From positions 5,084,001 to 5,148,000 of the forward strand of contig CAJFCV020000003.1 in assembly GCA_904066235.2 (NCBI GenBank): a stretch of DNA of 64,000 bases. Reading direction: 5' to 3'. The position numbers and the translations under genes are program-made. Positions 35,331-48,032 of this stretch are shown in pieces (the stretch's first letter is position 1; each line of letters opens with the position of its first letter). Origin of the DNA: Bursaphelenchus xylophilus. Its lineage: Eukaryota; Nematoda; Chromadorea; Rhabditida; Aphelenchoididae. The notes beneath the pieces are model-generated. The model was not told the origin of the DNA. It saw only the letters and a list, made by a program, of their open reading frames with translations, and made no database searches.

Positions 35331-36383
35331 AAACCTGAGGTGCGCTGTTCGCTCAGGTGCACAATTCGCCGGGGTGCACTGTTTGTGTCAGGTGCACTTT
35401 TCGGCTCCAACCGAAAATGGCCTGTTATAATACCATACATACAATTTTCTTTATAATACATAGTACACGTGGATTGCTTTCGGCGACAGTTATTGCTTAG
35501 AATTCACAACATTATGATAGGTAAGATCATACGGATTTAAGTTATGGTCGAAACAAGAACCTTGAATAACTAACAATATCAGTTCTCATGAGCCAATTCC
35601 AGTCTGAATTACCTCCGTGCCGTGAAACCTTTCGCTAACAAATACGTTTATTGGTGCTCTTAATAAGACTCATCGCACAGAGGGTTCAATGTACTATACA
35701 ACTAACTATAATACTAACTATAAATTTTGGCTCCGGCTCTTAGCTCCCAGAGCCGGAGCACGGCATTCTGTACTTTTGGGACACAACCGGTCTCCCCAAT
35801 TTTTTTCGATTTTTTCAAAGTGGACCTCCTTCTTTAATTCATTGCTCGTTAGCCGTTCAAGATAGAGACTTGAAAATTGGCGTGGGCATAGAGTAAAGGT
35901 TCCGCTTCCAGAATATATAAATATCATAATGAACCCCGCGTTGTAAGCTCCGCAATAAGATGCGAAAATATTTCATTCTTAAAACTTCTTGCACCTAAAA
36001 GGTCATTTTGCAAGATCGAAGTGACAAATTTTAAAATGCTGATGTGTGCAGAACTTTTTTCTCTATCAGATACTTAAATTTCGTGGAGTTATATACGGGC
36101 ATGGCTGTGCTACGGACGAAAAACTGAGTTTCATAGTGTGCTTTTGGAAATTTTTGGAATATCTCTGCCCTCAGGGCACAGATAAATGAAGTTCCGATTC
36201 AGGTTTGTTGCCGATCATGACATACTATGTAGCCTTGCCAAATTACAATGTTATATCTTCAAAAGGCTTGACAGTGATGACTAAACCTTGCTTTCCGGAT
36301 GTTAATTTTTTAGCTGTTATCTTTCATACAATGAAATGATACTTCCAATAGACCAACGCGTTCATATGAAGAGTTTATCATAA

Positions 36384-37072
36384 CTACTTCTTAGCGTATT
36401 GCCGTTTTAGCAGTTGGTAATCATCTAGAAGGACTCTAACACCATGTAAACTCGAGGTAATGAGTGCCTTCTCCATTTCCCGGCGTCCAACGGTTGCGGA
36501 CTGACGGGCAAATTCGCAATGCAAGCTTTCCAATCCCTGTTCCGATGCTGAGCCGCAGAATCCATGAGTTTCAATCAATTGTCGGGCATGTTGAGGAATG
36601 AAATGAACTTTAGGCTTCCCTCCGGCGCTGGGAAAAATTTCTTCTATTGCCGTGATTAGCCGGGTGGAGATGCAACATTCTCGACTTGTATGAGTTGGAC
36701 AGCAGAACAAATCTAATTCTGTAGGTTGTATTTGATGAGTGGCCGATACAACTTCACAAAATATTTTAATTTTTCTTTTAAGTTGGTCTTCACAGTATTC
36801 ATGGCACTGAAGCTGGGGAATACATGGGGCGCCAAGGAATGCATGTAACGATACTGTTCGCATGTGAGTCGACCACCAAGAAGAATTCCTAGTGCATTTT
36901 CGGGCGAAAAGGTGTCCTTTACGCAATTGCCGTTAGCGACCACCGGTAAACCATCTGCCGCGGCTTCGTGTTCAATTTCATCAACGACATCTTCAGCGTT
37001 CAGCGCCGGAGTGTCGTTCAAAGCCTTAAAGATCACCCAAAATCTGATAAAACACCCAACCTGTTTAAGCAT
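36384..37072 (-). pseudogene. Transposase remnant (frameshifted or multi-exon)
   Basis: Two overlapping minus-strand frames are coding-like. The upstream one (36713-37072) includes LNAEDVVDEIEHEAAADGLP. The downstream one (36384-36926) includes GKPKVHFIPQHARQLIETHG and the end SASEQGLESLHCEFARQ. The K.H...H.R....HGF.G..SEQG.E..H pattern is one I associate with the C-terminal part of nematode DNA-transposon proteins. I could not join the two frames by a consistent intron, so a frameshift is possible. Confidence 0.5.
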
Positions 37073-37237
37073 TTTCTATTTGCCGGAGGGCAGCATCCAG
37101 ATTCCTCTTCATGTATACCTCTCTTTTCTCAAATTGGTTTACGGTCCTCTGGAGTCTTGCTGCTTTCGTCTGATGAGTTTTGCAGGCTTGGCAACCTTGC
37201 GATGACGCATCAACTAGTAATGCTTGCCTTTGAATAT

Positions 37238-37389
37238 CGGTCTGTCGGGAAAAAAACGGCGGATCGTCGCTCCTCGTAATCGCTCATCATCGCTTCGCGA
37301 TGCAAGCGGCGACTTGGGATTTGATGCGCGATAGCGGCGAGGCGAGACATTTTGCTGCGACGATCCGCCGTTATTTTTCCGACAGACTG
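37238..37389. mobile_element. 152-bp MITE nested in the transposon
   Basis: Ends CGGTCTGTCGGGAAAA and TTTTCCGACAGACTG, with inner repeats GGCGGATCGTCG and CGACGATCCGCC. ATAT is present on both sides. The core includes ATCGCTTCGCGAT. It is one of the more perfect palindromes in the window. Confidence 0.75.
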
Positions 37390-38939
37390 ATATCTCTCGC
37401 TTTGGCCAAATAAGCCTTCCTCGCCTTCAGAATTGCTTTTGGTCGACCCATTTTCTCAAGGACAGACAAAGAATGATAAAATTTGAGTTTCATATAACCT
37501 TCAAGGTGTTGGCGGGGCATAACTTTGGGTTGTTGTGCATGTATTCATCAGTGTCAAACCCATTTTGATAAAAAAAAAGTTGAAAAGCGAATAGCTCCCT
37601 TGATTTTGAAGATATAACATTGTAATTTGGCAAGGCTACATATGTCATCATCGGCAACAAACCTGAATCGGAACTTTATTTATTTATCTGTGCCCTGAGG
37701 GCAGAGATATTCCAAGAATTTCAAAAAACACATTATAAAACTCGGTTTTTCGTCCGTGGCACAGCCATGCCCGTATATAACTCCACGAAATTTAAGTATC
37801 TGATAGAGAAAAAAAATCTGCACACATCAGCATTTTAAAATTTGTCATTTCGATCTTGCAAATCTTGCAAAATGGCCTTTTAGGTGCAGGAAGTTTTAGG
37901 AATGAAATATTTTGGCATGTTATTGTGGAGCTTACAGCGCGGGGTTCATTACAATATTTATATATTCTGGAAGCGGAGCCTTTACTCTATATCCATGCCA
38001 ATTTGCAAGTCTCTAGCTTCAACGGTGAATTAAAGAAGGAGGTCCACTTTGAAAAAATAGAAAAAATCATGGAGACCGGTTGTGTCCCAAAAGTACAGAA
38101 TGCCGTGCGGAGCCGAGACCAAATTTGCAGCTCCGACTCCGGCTCCCATGAAAAATTAAAAAATGTCTTCGGCTCCGAATCCCGGCTCCCGTGCAAAAAA
38201 ATTTTAAAAAGTTTTCCAAAAATATAAAATTTGTTAGTGCGAGAAATCATACACCCAACGTTTTGCAGCCAATTTTGTTTAACAAGATCATGAAATTTTT
38301 ACTTTTCTGAACGCTGAAAAGTTTGGCTCCGACTTTGGCCTCGGGAGCCGGAGCCGCACCCAAAATTTCCGGCTCTGGCTCCCGGCTCCGGAGCCGTGGC
38401 AATCTCTGATTACAACGTTATTCAAAAAATCGGCGGTTTCAAGTATATAAATTTACAAATCAATTTTGACGAGCTCCACTTGGTAGCTGGCTGGTGCTTA
38501 CTGTTGGATAATCGGTAGACGTGGCTGAAGGAAAGTTGAAGGACTTTTAGAAAAAAATAAGGAATTTGAAGTTTTATTACGCAGATTTCACTTTTTTTCA
38601 AAATCCCAAATATTACTAGGGATGCCCGCTAACGGAAAGTACGTAAAAATAGAGTCTGAAAACATCTTACATGTTTGGAACATCTTTGGTTGTCTTGAGT
38701 TACAGGACCTAAAACATCGCGCAATCACCCATTGAGTACATCGACCTGAATGTCTCAAACTCAGAAAACCTTTTGTATTTTTTGACATAGGTTGAAGCGT
38801 TCAACCTCATAAATGACTAATATTTATATCAAAAGTGATTATTCGATCTCGTTCACGTCTCAGAAGCAGAGTTCCAAAATTCAATTTGGAAATTTTAAAA
38901 AATGCCCGCTAGCCAGCGCGTAAGTGAATAATAGCAGCT

Positions 38940-39247
38940 AATGCAAGGCGATCCTAGACCAGTTTTTTACGCTCTTTCGAATGGTGTATGTTTCCAGATA
39001 AAACCAGGGGACGAGGTTTTGCCGAGCCCTTGTAAGACCGGGCACCACTACCAGCTGACGCAGTGGCTCAAAAATCCTGTTTTAATATTCATTTAGTATG
39101 TTTTGCTAATGACTTTTTGTGCTTTCAGCAGTACCTCTTTGTCCATCGTGTGATCTTGTTCTACTTTGTGGAGAGATATAAGAAGTATGACCCGAATGAT
39201 CCCCGCTATGTCAAGTTCCTCAATGAATACAACAAAGCCGTGGCTTG
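38940..39247 (+). CDS. Candidate small gene or 3' exon, unidentified
   Basis: Two coding-like stretches lie in phase. 38940-39084 begins MQGDPRPVFYALSNGVCFQI and contains HHYQLTQWLKNP. 39131-39247 encodes QYLFVHRVILFYFVERYKKY and DPNDPRYVKFLNEYNKAVA, then a stop. The second exon follows a good acceptor (TGCTTTCAG). The donor of the first (CCT|GTTTTA) is weak. The second exon has an amphipathic/hydrophobic segment followed by a charged tail, as in small mitochondrial membrane subunits, but I do not recognise it. It could be a relic in a transposon-rich interval. Confidence 0.3.
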
Positions 39248-39887
39248 ATCTCTTTCTGCCATTTTCGTTGAGTAAACTGGCTTCCAAGCTCGGTTTTGGC
39301 CTTTTTCCCTCTAATTACTCTGTTCATAATGTCAAAAAAGTGTAACCACCCATTTCTGTGGGTGTACTATGGATTGACCCATGTCCTAATGAGGACACGG
39401 TTATCTCACCGTCTTCCACGACCCGGTTCTCCGCATCCCCTATAGCTTATAGGACAACCCCAAATATCTCATGGTGTCTTTATTGTCTTCAAAATGAGAC
39501 GACCATGCTTGCTCCCATTCCAACTCTCTCTCTGAATACGGATCGCGAGCCCTTTTATACCGAGGTTCCATGCGCCATCAACAACGTCTACCTCGCAGAA
39601 ACAAGGAGGCGCGTTGTCCGCGACAAAAGGATTACAAATCCAAAGTATGCAGACAGCGAATATGGGCCAAAAATATGGGGATACGAAGTTTTATTGCATT
39701 CACAATCACGTGTTTATGCAAATGTGCTCACAAAATCTTCGTGTTTATTGTTGCTTGCAAATGTCTCAGCTGCCCGCAAATGTGTTTCCGAAGTGTTGCC
39801 CTCAAATGCCGCAACGTCTGGTCTACGTCCTGTCCCGGCGGAGAATCGGCAAAGTCTGACTGTGGAAGCTACTAAATAGTTACCCAA

Positions 39888-40014
39888 TGTGACATGTTAT
39901 ACGATGAAAAAATTTTTCAAATTGAAAAAATTAGGTGTGAGGTGTGACATGACATATATGACTGAAAAAAATTCTCAATTTGAAAATTTTTTCCGTCGTA
40001 TAACATGTCACACC
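39888..40014. repeat. Palindromic element, GTGACATGTTATACGATG type
   Basis: GTGACATGTTATACGATG at the left and CGTCGTATAACATGTCACAC at the right. A shorter near-perfect copy is at 42935-43003. Confidence 0.65.
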
Positions 40015-40018
40015 TATA

Positions 40019-41507
40019 CTGCGCGTCAAAAGTTTGGAACAGGCCAGATCTTCTTTGCGGCTTGAGATGGGAGTTTCGTTTCTTTTTTATTAGAAGCTCC
40101 ATGTATTAAGAACCTCAATGAATACATAGCCATGGAAATCAGAAAGCTCGTTGGAATTTAAAAAAAAAATTTAAAAAATAAGTGCGTCAAAAGTTTGGAA
40201 CAGCTTTTGGAAGGTGATTATAAACTTCGGGATGGAGGCAGGTATCCTCGCATTTAGTGTTTCTGGATGATATATGGAATCGGCATGCCAATGGCATACT
40301 GATTTTCATCGATAAACCCAAAATGAAAAAAATGCTTATTGAGTCAAAAACTACGGTCAAATTTGCGAAAAAATGAATTTTTTGGGTTGGGTTCTCTATG
40401 TTATCGGTGTGTAAGCGTTCTAAAATATTTAATGTGGTCGCACAATTGTACAAGGGCACTCAGATCTTCGCATAGGAACCATATCCGCACAGCATAATTT
40501 GTGAAAATTTTGAGTATTGCTATAAATCTTTATTTAATGTATTTTATATTTTTCATAGAGCGGCTTGGAGGCTAATTGGCTTGGACACCGTTATCGTGGA
40601 ATAAAAAGGTGTCTTTAAGAAGCAGAACCTGGCCACTATTTGCAACATCAAGGCCACATCTTTAAAAATAGCGGGTATATGAAATGTTAATATTCCTATA
40701 TTTTTTATCTTGGATTTGATGCCGCTGCATGGCTCAAAACTAAGTGCCTTTATCGTTATCACACGGATACAGTATTATAAACCAACTCTCCGAATTATCC
40801 CGCCACAAATCCGGGTCAGATATGAATATTGATTTTGGGGACAAAAATTTTTTAATATCTGAAAGATGTGGCCTTAGATGTTGCAAGTAGCGTGGGTTTT
40901 TGTTTCTTGAAGACACCTTTTTATTCCCCGATAACGGTGTCCAAGCCAATTAGCCTCCAAGCCGCTCTATGAAAAATATAAAATACATTAAATAAAGATT
41001 CATAGCAAAACTCAAAATTTTCATAAATTATGCTGTGCGGATATGGTTCCTATGCGAAGATCTGAGTGCCCTTGTACAATTGTGCGACCACATTAAATAT
41101 TTTAGAACGCTTACACACCGATAACATAGAGAACCCAAACCAAAAAATTCATTTTTTCGCAAATTTGACCGTAGTTTTTGGCTCAATAAACATTTTTTTT
41201 CATTTTGGGTTTATCGATGAAAATCAGTATGCCTTTGGCATTCCGATTCCTTGCATCATCCAAAAATACTAAATGCGAGGATACCTGCCTCTATCCCGAA
41301 GTTTATAATCACCTTCCAAAAGCTGTTCCAAACTTTTGACGCACTTATTTTTTAAATTTTTTTTTTAAATTCCAACGAGCTTTCTGATTTCCATGGCTAT
41401 GTATTCATTGAGGTTCTTAATACATGGAGCTTCTAATAAAAAAGAAACGAAACTCCCATCTCAAGCCGCAAAGAAGATCTGGCCTGTTCCAAACTTTTGA
41501 CGCGCAG
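40019..41507. mobile_element. 1.5-kb foldback element with TA duplication
   Basis: Ends CTGCGCGTCAAAAGTTTGG and its complement, flanked by TA (40017-40018, 41508-41509). The arms, about 650 bp each (to about 40665 and from about 40860), are almost identical. The same terminal motif recurs inside each arm (GTGCGTCAAAAGTTTGGAAC at 40182 and its mirror near 41343), suggesting a composite of two nested elements. A TA target fits Tc1/mariner-type mobilisation. No transposase was found. Confidence 0.85.
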
Positions 41508-41527
41508 TATAATTTTTTCAATTTTCA

Positions 41528-41625
41528 AAATGGGAGAGAGTTCAGATTTTTTGGTGAAAATCAAAAAAGGGGGAGAATTCGGATTGGGGGAGAGTTCAGG
41601 AAAGGGGGAGAGTTCGCCTGCAACG
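41528..41625. repeat. GGGGGAGAGTTC-rich repeat, copy 1
   Basis: Several GGGAGAGTTC motifs with spacers (AATCAAAAAAGGGGGAGAA). Similar and inverted motifs occur at 42868-43110, including AACTCTCCCCC. Probably subterminal repeats of another element. Confidence 0.5.
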
Positions 41626-42305
41626 GTGCGAGGCTGGGGAGCAAAAATCGATCCATCTAAACGTTGTGGTAAGCCTGCAGTTTTCAGTTGTCTCTGTGCC
41701 AATAAAATATTTTGAGCGAATCACAAAGGATCGTGCTATACCGAGGTCCATTTTGGCCACAAATTGACTTATGGGACCTCCGCTATTTCCCGTTACAGAC
41801 GGGTTTTGTTTCTCAGAGGGCCTACTGTATGTGTTACTTACAGCTGTTCCCGCGCCCATATTTTTTGCACCAAACGCAAAGTACTTTGCAATTGGAAATA
41901 ACAAATTGTTTATAACCACTGACGTCACGAAGACGGTAATATGCTATGACACGAGCACTGGAGCAATCTGTGCCATGGGCGACCCTGATCTTTTGATTGT
42001 AAGTTAGACGAACACATACGGTTGTGCGTATACAGTGAAACCCCTTACAACGAACTCCAGTACAACGAAACCTACTCTAACCAAAAATAGAGTGGTTACA
42101 AGACTCCACTTTTCGGCCAACCTGAACCTCCATTCAACGAATCGCTCTTTTTTTGCCCTTTTGCGGTGGTGGATAACCAGATCAGCAAGACGAGAATCTC
42201 GAGCTATCGGCGGCACATGAATCCGGATACTTATTTAATCCTGGTCTATGAAGAAAAGAAGAAGGCCGCTCTAAAGTAAAACATTGGGGTTAACCTAATG
42301 AAATA

Positions 42306-42755
42306 CAGGGTGTCCCGAGAAATGTGCCGGAAAGTTTTTGTCGATTTCTTGGCGCTCAATCAAGATATCCTAAAATTCTTTTTGTAGGATAAAGAAGAAT
42401 ATGGGCGGTTTTTTGTGCAAAAGAATCATTTTCTCCGCCATCGCGGAAGGCAGTATATTCGGCCGAGACATTTGATCGCTTTTTTGGTCATCGCACCAAG
42501 AACCAAGAACTTTGATGGTTGAAACAAAGATATTTGCATATTTTCATGTTTACCAAGTGTTCGGCGAAGGTATGGCGGACGCTCGCCGAATCGGCGGAGG
42601 CCATAACTCAGCTGCGGACAAGACACGGTCCAACACAATTTTTATGGTCTGGCTAGAACACCCTGCTGGCTTCGTATGTTTTCCAAAATTTTGTTGCCAA
42701 GCTTTAGGAGAAGTTAAGACATCGGCAAACCACTTGGTGTACCAGAAAGTTTATT
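42306..42755. mobile_element. Mariner-like non-autonomous fragment
   Basis: TA then CAGGGTGTCCCGAGAAATGT; a strongly related complete copy is at 63331-63944. The right terminus is not seen here. Confidence 0.6.
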
Positions 42756-42867
42756 GAAACTAAACAGTTAATTTCATTTTTTACACAGAAATCTGGATTA
42801 TAATGTTTGCAGTAAATTTTAAGAATCCACAAACACCTCTGCTCGTACTATATTTTCTGGATTGAGC

Positions 42868-43110
42868 CCGAACTCTCCCCCTTCTTTGAACTCTCCCCCC
42901 CCCCCTCTTTTTTTGAACACTCCCCTTTTTTGATGGTGACATGTTATACGATGGAAAATTTTATAAATTGCAAAAATTTTCATCGTATAACATGTCACAC
43001 CTAATTGTCACTAAAATGGGGAATGTTCGGATTTTTTGGTGATAATCAAAAAAGAGGGAGAGTTTGGGTTTTTTGGGGGAGAGTTCGAATGGGGGGAGAG
43101 TTCAGTCCTT
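42868..43110. repeat. GGGGGAGAGTTC-type repeat, copy 2, with nested palindrome
   Basis: AACTCTCCCCC motifs on the left and GGGGGAGAGTTC motifs on the right surround the 69-bp palindrome 42935-43003 (GGTGACATGTTATACGATG and its mirror). Confidence 0.55.
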
Positions 43111-43366
43111 CGGAACGAAAATGACCCAGAAATGACAAAAAATTCAAATTTTCATCAAACGTGATTGAACAATGTATTTGGAATATAATATAAGAGTGAA
43201 GAAATGTCGAAAAAATCGAACTGCAATGATTTCAAGTTACAGAATCCAGAAAAGAATCACTGGAAATTTATTCAAATTTTTTTGGAAAACTTATGATTGT
43301 TAAAATGAATAACTTTCAAATTAAAAAATTTTTTATATGTATTTTTATATGTTTATTTTATATATT

Positions 43367-44160
43367 TTATGCTCATTGAAATTCGACATTTGCATAAAAT
43401 GAAAATCGAAAATTTTGGGTGGTCAATTTCAGTAAACAAGTTTGCAACCGTGTCGAATCAGATTTTTCAGTTTTTGGTATCATTCGAACCGCCAAGAATT
43501 CTAGTTTCTTTACGTGAAATAAAATCACTGGAACTTTATTCAAATTTTTTAAAAAAAGTTTGCCACAAAACCCTTTTTTTACATTGGAACTACTATTAAG
43601 GTGTAGTTGTAATCCAATTTGATATTTTAAGGCTTGTCAAGGCCTCAGAATTTATTTTAGCGCGAAACAAAATTTTTTTATTGGTAAAAACACGATCAAA
43701 AAGACACTTGCATGGTGTCGCGAGAAAACTTCAGAGGACAAAAACATGTCATTAGACCAAAATTAGGCAGCTAATTTTTATATATTCTGAATCAGAAAAT
43801 TTTTGCGAATTTTTTGACATATACTCAACCTGTAACTCCATACCCCATAAAAGTACTTCCCTTGTCAAAATTTTTTTCTGTGTCGAATGCATACAAAAAT
43901 GATGAAAAATCGGTTTTTCAGCCTCAAATGAGGAGTAGGCTTATGATTTTAACATTTAGGCTCATTGAAATTTGAAATATAAAAAAAAATTAAAATCCAA
44001 ATTTTTGGATGGTCAATTTCAGTAGACACGTTTGCAACCGTCGAATCAGATTTTTGAGTTTTTGGTGTCATTCGAACCGTCAAGAATTCGAGTTTCTATA
44101 TGTGAAATAAAATCACTGGAAATTTATTCAAAATTTTTGAGAAAAGTTATGATTATTGAA
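43367..44160. repeat. Two direct repeats of ~195 bp flanking a family B fragment
   Basis: 43367-43562 and 43956-44160 share GGTCAATTTCAGTA, GTTTGCAACCGT, TCGAATCAGATTTTT and AATAAAATCACTGGAA in order. Between them is a half-element (43575-43864) matching 7391-7683, ending in AAGTACTTCCCTTG. Confidence 0.7.
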
Positions 44161-46296
44161 ATTAAAAGCAGAAATATGCAAATTTCTTATGCTTTCCGAT
44201 GAGCTAGGACCTGGATGAAAATTACAAAAACATGCTTTAGAACACAAGAAAGATGATGGTGAAGACCGCTTGTCTCTACGATGCGTACGTTCAAAGTTAC
44301 AGAAAATGGACCTCCACTACAGTACGCCCAGCTACAGCAACTTTTTCAAAATTTTTTTGTGAAATCGTAATAAGGATTCATAGACCAATAATATTTGAAA
44401 GTTTGAACAAAATTGAATAATTCTGAATTTAACGTCGCAGCTGTAGTTGAGCCTCGCTTGGCCCTTAGAAAAAACGTGTTTTAACATTTTTTACAATTGG
44501 CCAAAAACGTTGTTAATGACATTCGAACGGATTTTCGGAATATTCCCATTATGGGCCGTTGCCGTATTTTTCCGTTTCCCCGATTTTTTCCCCAGTTGTC
44601 AATCTTCGACCTCAAGAAAATGTTTTTTAAGATGCATTACCGCCGAGTACGTGTACATATAAAAGTATACATAGTATATTGTTTTATCTAATGCTTAATT
44701 TTTGCAGCACCCTGACCGTCAAAAGGCTCGTAAATAAGGTGCAAGAAGGAAGGAAGAGGTGCGCGAGATCTTGACAATCACTGAAATGAGAATTTTATAT
44801 GGTTTTATCTTCTGTCACGACAACATAAATCACATGAAACGACTCCTCGAGCGGGGCAAAATACTCGAGATACCTTCTTCTCCTTCTTTCGAAGGCATTC
44901 GTTTAGTGCTAATTATGTATTTATTTGTTTGCGTGCCTATAAATCGGGCATCTGGTGATCCTTTTGCAATTTCCACAAATGGGATTATCTCCCGCTTGGA
45001 TTGGGATACAGTAATGAATTGTTGGTGTAATGCCATAAACAGGAGAGGTACATATTTATGAAGGTCAAAACCTTGGAGGTCTTATTATGAAGCTTTATTT
45101 AATTTTGATCAGTATTTCTTATTTTCATCAAAATTATTGTCGTTTTAAAAGTTACTGCATAACTTGATATAGCGTAGAGCAGATTGGAATCCATTTTCCC
45201 CTTTGGCTCCACGGCGGATATATGCACTGATATTCTTCCTACACGCCCTAAAGGATGGAGTTTCCTTCGGTAGAAATAATACCGTATCCCCCGGGCTGAC
45301 AGCCTTTTAATTTCTGAGGGGTTGGTCGCCTCGAGATGTCTTCAAGAAAGGTCGTATTTAAAATTGAAGCCGACTTCATGAATCTTTTGATTCGATGGAG
45401 TCCATCCATCTGCCATCCTACCGTAACCCGGTCCGTTATACGCATTTGTTGAAAGGCCTGCCAACGCTTTTCTGGAATTTATGGCCCGTCCCGAAGTTGG
45501 CCAAGTCTGGATTCGCGCAAAGAAAGGCAACAGTTGTCGCCCCCTGTCCTCCTATTGTCCCTCCGATCTTGCCGCTGCCGTAAAACCGGGGATTTCTTTT
45601 GCTCTTCACAGATTTACATCTCTCTCCGCTCTTTTGTCGCTTCTGGTGTCAAAACATTCGGACAAAGGAGATGGATCGACGCCAAATTAATCTCAAATAT
45701 TAATCCTTTCCTTTCTAATTAATGCAACCGTTTTTTGAGCGTTACGCTTCTCTTGTTGCATTACTGTAAGGGTCCATGCTTTCATGGGGCGTGGAAGTGT
45801 TCTGCGGGTTGTTTTTAATATTTGGGAGGGGTGGGGACACTTCCGTTTTGAGATTTTAAATGTTTCCACGGTCTTTCTGTGTTTTTGCTCTATTTAGTGA
45901 AGTTTTCTGTAATGTAACAACTCCTTAGTACTGTAGCAGTTTTAGGGATTTTAGATGATTGTTAATCCTCCGAATCAAACTTTAAAGCAAATTGAGATTT
46001 TAATTACTTTTTTTTCGTGCCGTCCAAAACGTTGTCATCCGTTTTGTTTTGATTTGTATTTATGATTTTGACTTGATTGCCTTCATTTTGGATACATTTT
46101 CTTTGAATCTTAATCCTGCTTTTCATTTGATGGTCGATAACAACAGGAGGGTATTCAAATATTTTCTGTAAAATCTTGTTGCGCGGCGATAATGCGGATT
46201 GCATAATTTTAACAGCCTCTCGCATCCCTTGCGCAATACAGAAGTTTATGATGATCAGAGAGGTCATTTGAATTTAGAATTATCCCTTTACAACTA
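44161..46296. other. Intergenic, no confident gene
   Basis: A clean acceptor TTTTTGCAG at 44707 is followed by a ten-codon open stretch (HPDRQKARK, stop) that could be a last exon, but no upstream exon was identified. No other features were recognised. Confidence 0.35.
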
Positions 46297-46551
46297 CAGT
46301 CAAACCTCTGTGCGAGAATCCAAATGAAGAAAAAATTGATTCCGTATACAAGGGTTTTGTTGTACGGAGGTTAATTTTGACTTAAAATTGACTCCTTGGA
46401 CTAATGAAATTATTTGCTATAGGGGGGTTTCTCGATGTACCACTTCTTTACGCAGAGGGTCAGGCTTCCTGTTCGTTTTTGAAAACTTTGGTTGGACGGA
46501 GATTCAATATTACCATAAAATTTTGTTAGGAACTTTGAAAAGGGTTTACTG
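46297..46551. mobile_element. Small pogo/Tigger-like MITE
   Basis: Starts CAGTCAAACCTCTG after TA and ends GGGTTTACTG. A single similar end (CAGTGAAACCCCTTACAACG) lies at 42035. Attribution rests on terminus resemblance only. Confidence 0.4.
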
Positions 46552-48032
46552 TGAACAATATTCAGGCGTTTCTTGATTCGCAGAGAATTAGTGAAAAAAC
46601 TTTGTGATCAAAGTTGAATGAGTCATAAAGAGATTGGCAAGTTTCCTCTTGTTTATTTTAAGTGAGTGAAAAACTAAAAAGATCTTAATTTTAGCCGCAA
46701 GGATAACCTTTTTCCACAATCCATTTTTATGAGGAATTGATGGTAGAAAACTTTTCTTTTAAGTCTAGTCCAAATTAACCAGAAATTGGACAATAGTCTC
46801 CTCTAAGTCAGTTCAAATGGAAATTGCCATAAGATTGCAGGGATTTTTTCGAGCACTTTTCACTAAATTTCCACTGGCTACAAGTTCCCTTGACAAATCT
46901 TCAGAGATCTTTCCTCGTCATCCTAAAATCGAAAACAAAAAGAAAAAACTTTAAAACTTACATTCCGTGTCTTAAGAAGTTTACAGTAACCGGAAATTAG
47001 AAGACCGGAAACGAATAAAGATCCTTCCAAAAAATCTGACTTTCTTCAAGACAAAATGTTTTGGCCAACGTTTCCGGTCCCATTCCAACACAATTAGAGA
47101 GCGAATCGGAAAAAAATAAATATAATTCCCCGATTCCCCAATTAAGAAACCCTCAGGGAAACAACCAATGTGCAGGTGAAAACGCCGAAACATCGGAGAA
47201 TTCTCTTTCTAATTTACGAGTGTTATCAGTAGGGAGAATGGGCGACCTTGTAATTGGGCCTGTCATGTCATGTCTTGGGCTGATTATCAAAAACGCGAAA
47301 ATTTACGACATGTTTTATGAGGGGGTTGCGGCGACTTGAAAAGGGCGTCGAGCACCAGTCGCCTTCTGTTTTGGTTAGATTAAACTTGAGAGGAATATCA
47401 GCGGAGAAGTTGGAGCCCTTTTCGTTCCTGAGAATCCCTTTCCGGACACTTGCGCAAGACAGGTAGCCATCGGGGTTCGGGGGTCCCTCCTCGATGGTGA
47501 TTGGCTGCTTTCCCTGCAGCCAATCAACAGCCAGGAGGTGGGGCTAAACCTCTCTGAAGAGAGCCTTTTCTCTCGCACACAACGCCACAGGCAAGCAAAC
47601 TCCAGCCCCTTTAACCCCCTCCCATCCCTTCACGAGACCTTCCCCCCATACTAAACTCCGTCTTTTTTGCGATGATCATTTTTATGTCCGTTTAATGACT
47701 GGCCGTTTTCTCCTCTCGGAATGTCCCTATTAAATTAAATTTATTTGCTTCTGTTGACTCTCGTCGTGCTTTGCAGGGGGGCTTCTTCCATCGATAAAGT
47801 CTTCACATTATGTTTAGCACTTTCTCTTAATTATCTGTTAATTACTCGGGGAGAAAAAAAATTTAAAATAAAATAAATTTTATCGCGGCGGAATTAATCA
47901 CGTGCTAGCTACACTCTGAGTGTCGATGTGAATGATGATTGCGGGGATTGTTTCCGAGTATTTTGATAAAGCGTTTCCTTTCAGAATTGCCGATTCTTCA
48001 ACGCCAATCGGACTTCTGGAGAATCTTGTTGA
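46552..48032. promoter_or_regulatory. Upstream region of mab-5
   Basis: About 1.5 kb without a confident exon. A good acceptor (TTTCCTTTCAG) ends at 47986, but the mab-5 reading frame has a stop at 48030-48032 downstream of it. It may be a UTR or trans-splice acceptor. Confidence 0.35.

Larger units (their letters stand above)
35724..38408. mobile_element. DNA transposon with ~500-bp inverted repeats, hAT-like right end
   Basis: Inverted arms run from about 35724 to 36275 and about 37595 to 38150. Matching blocks include TGCCCTCAGGGCACAGATAA with its mirror, and GGAGTTATATACGGGCATGG with its mirror. The right end extends through Gly-rich GGAGCCGGAGCC-type GC-rich repeats to CGTGGCAATCTCTG, which reads inverted as CAGAGATTGCCACG, a hAT-style terminus. 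The left end is truncated within the GC-rich part. A minus-strand transposase remnant lies in the middle, and a 152-bp MITE is inserted at 37238. Confidence 0.75.

Noticed and set aside
39358..39879. 173-codon plus-strand open frame with further long frames overlapping
   Set aside because: Three overlapping frames look equally coding, no start context or homology; may be transposon-derived but unsupported.
41596..42007. Open frames on both strands (MGPPLFPVTDG... and its antisense)
   Set aside because: Flanked by repeats, no splice partners and no recognisable domain; possibly a decayed insertion.
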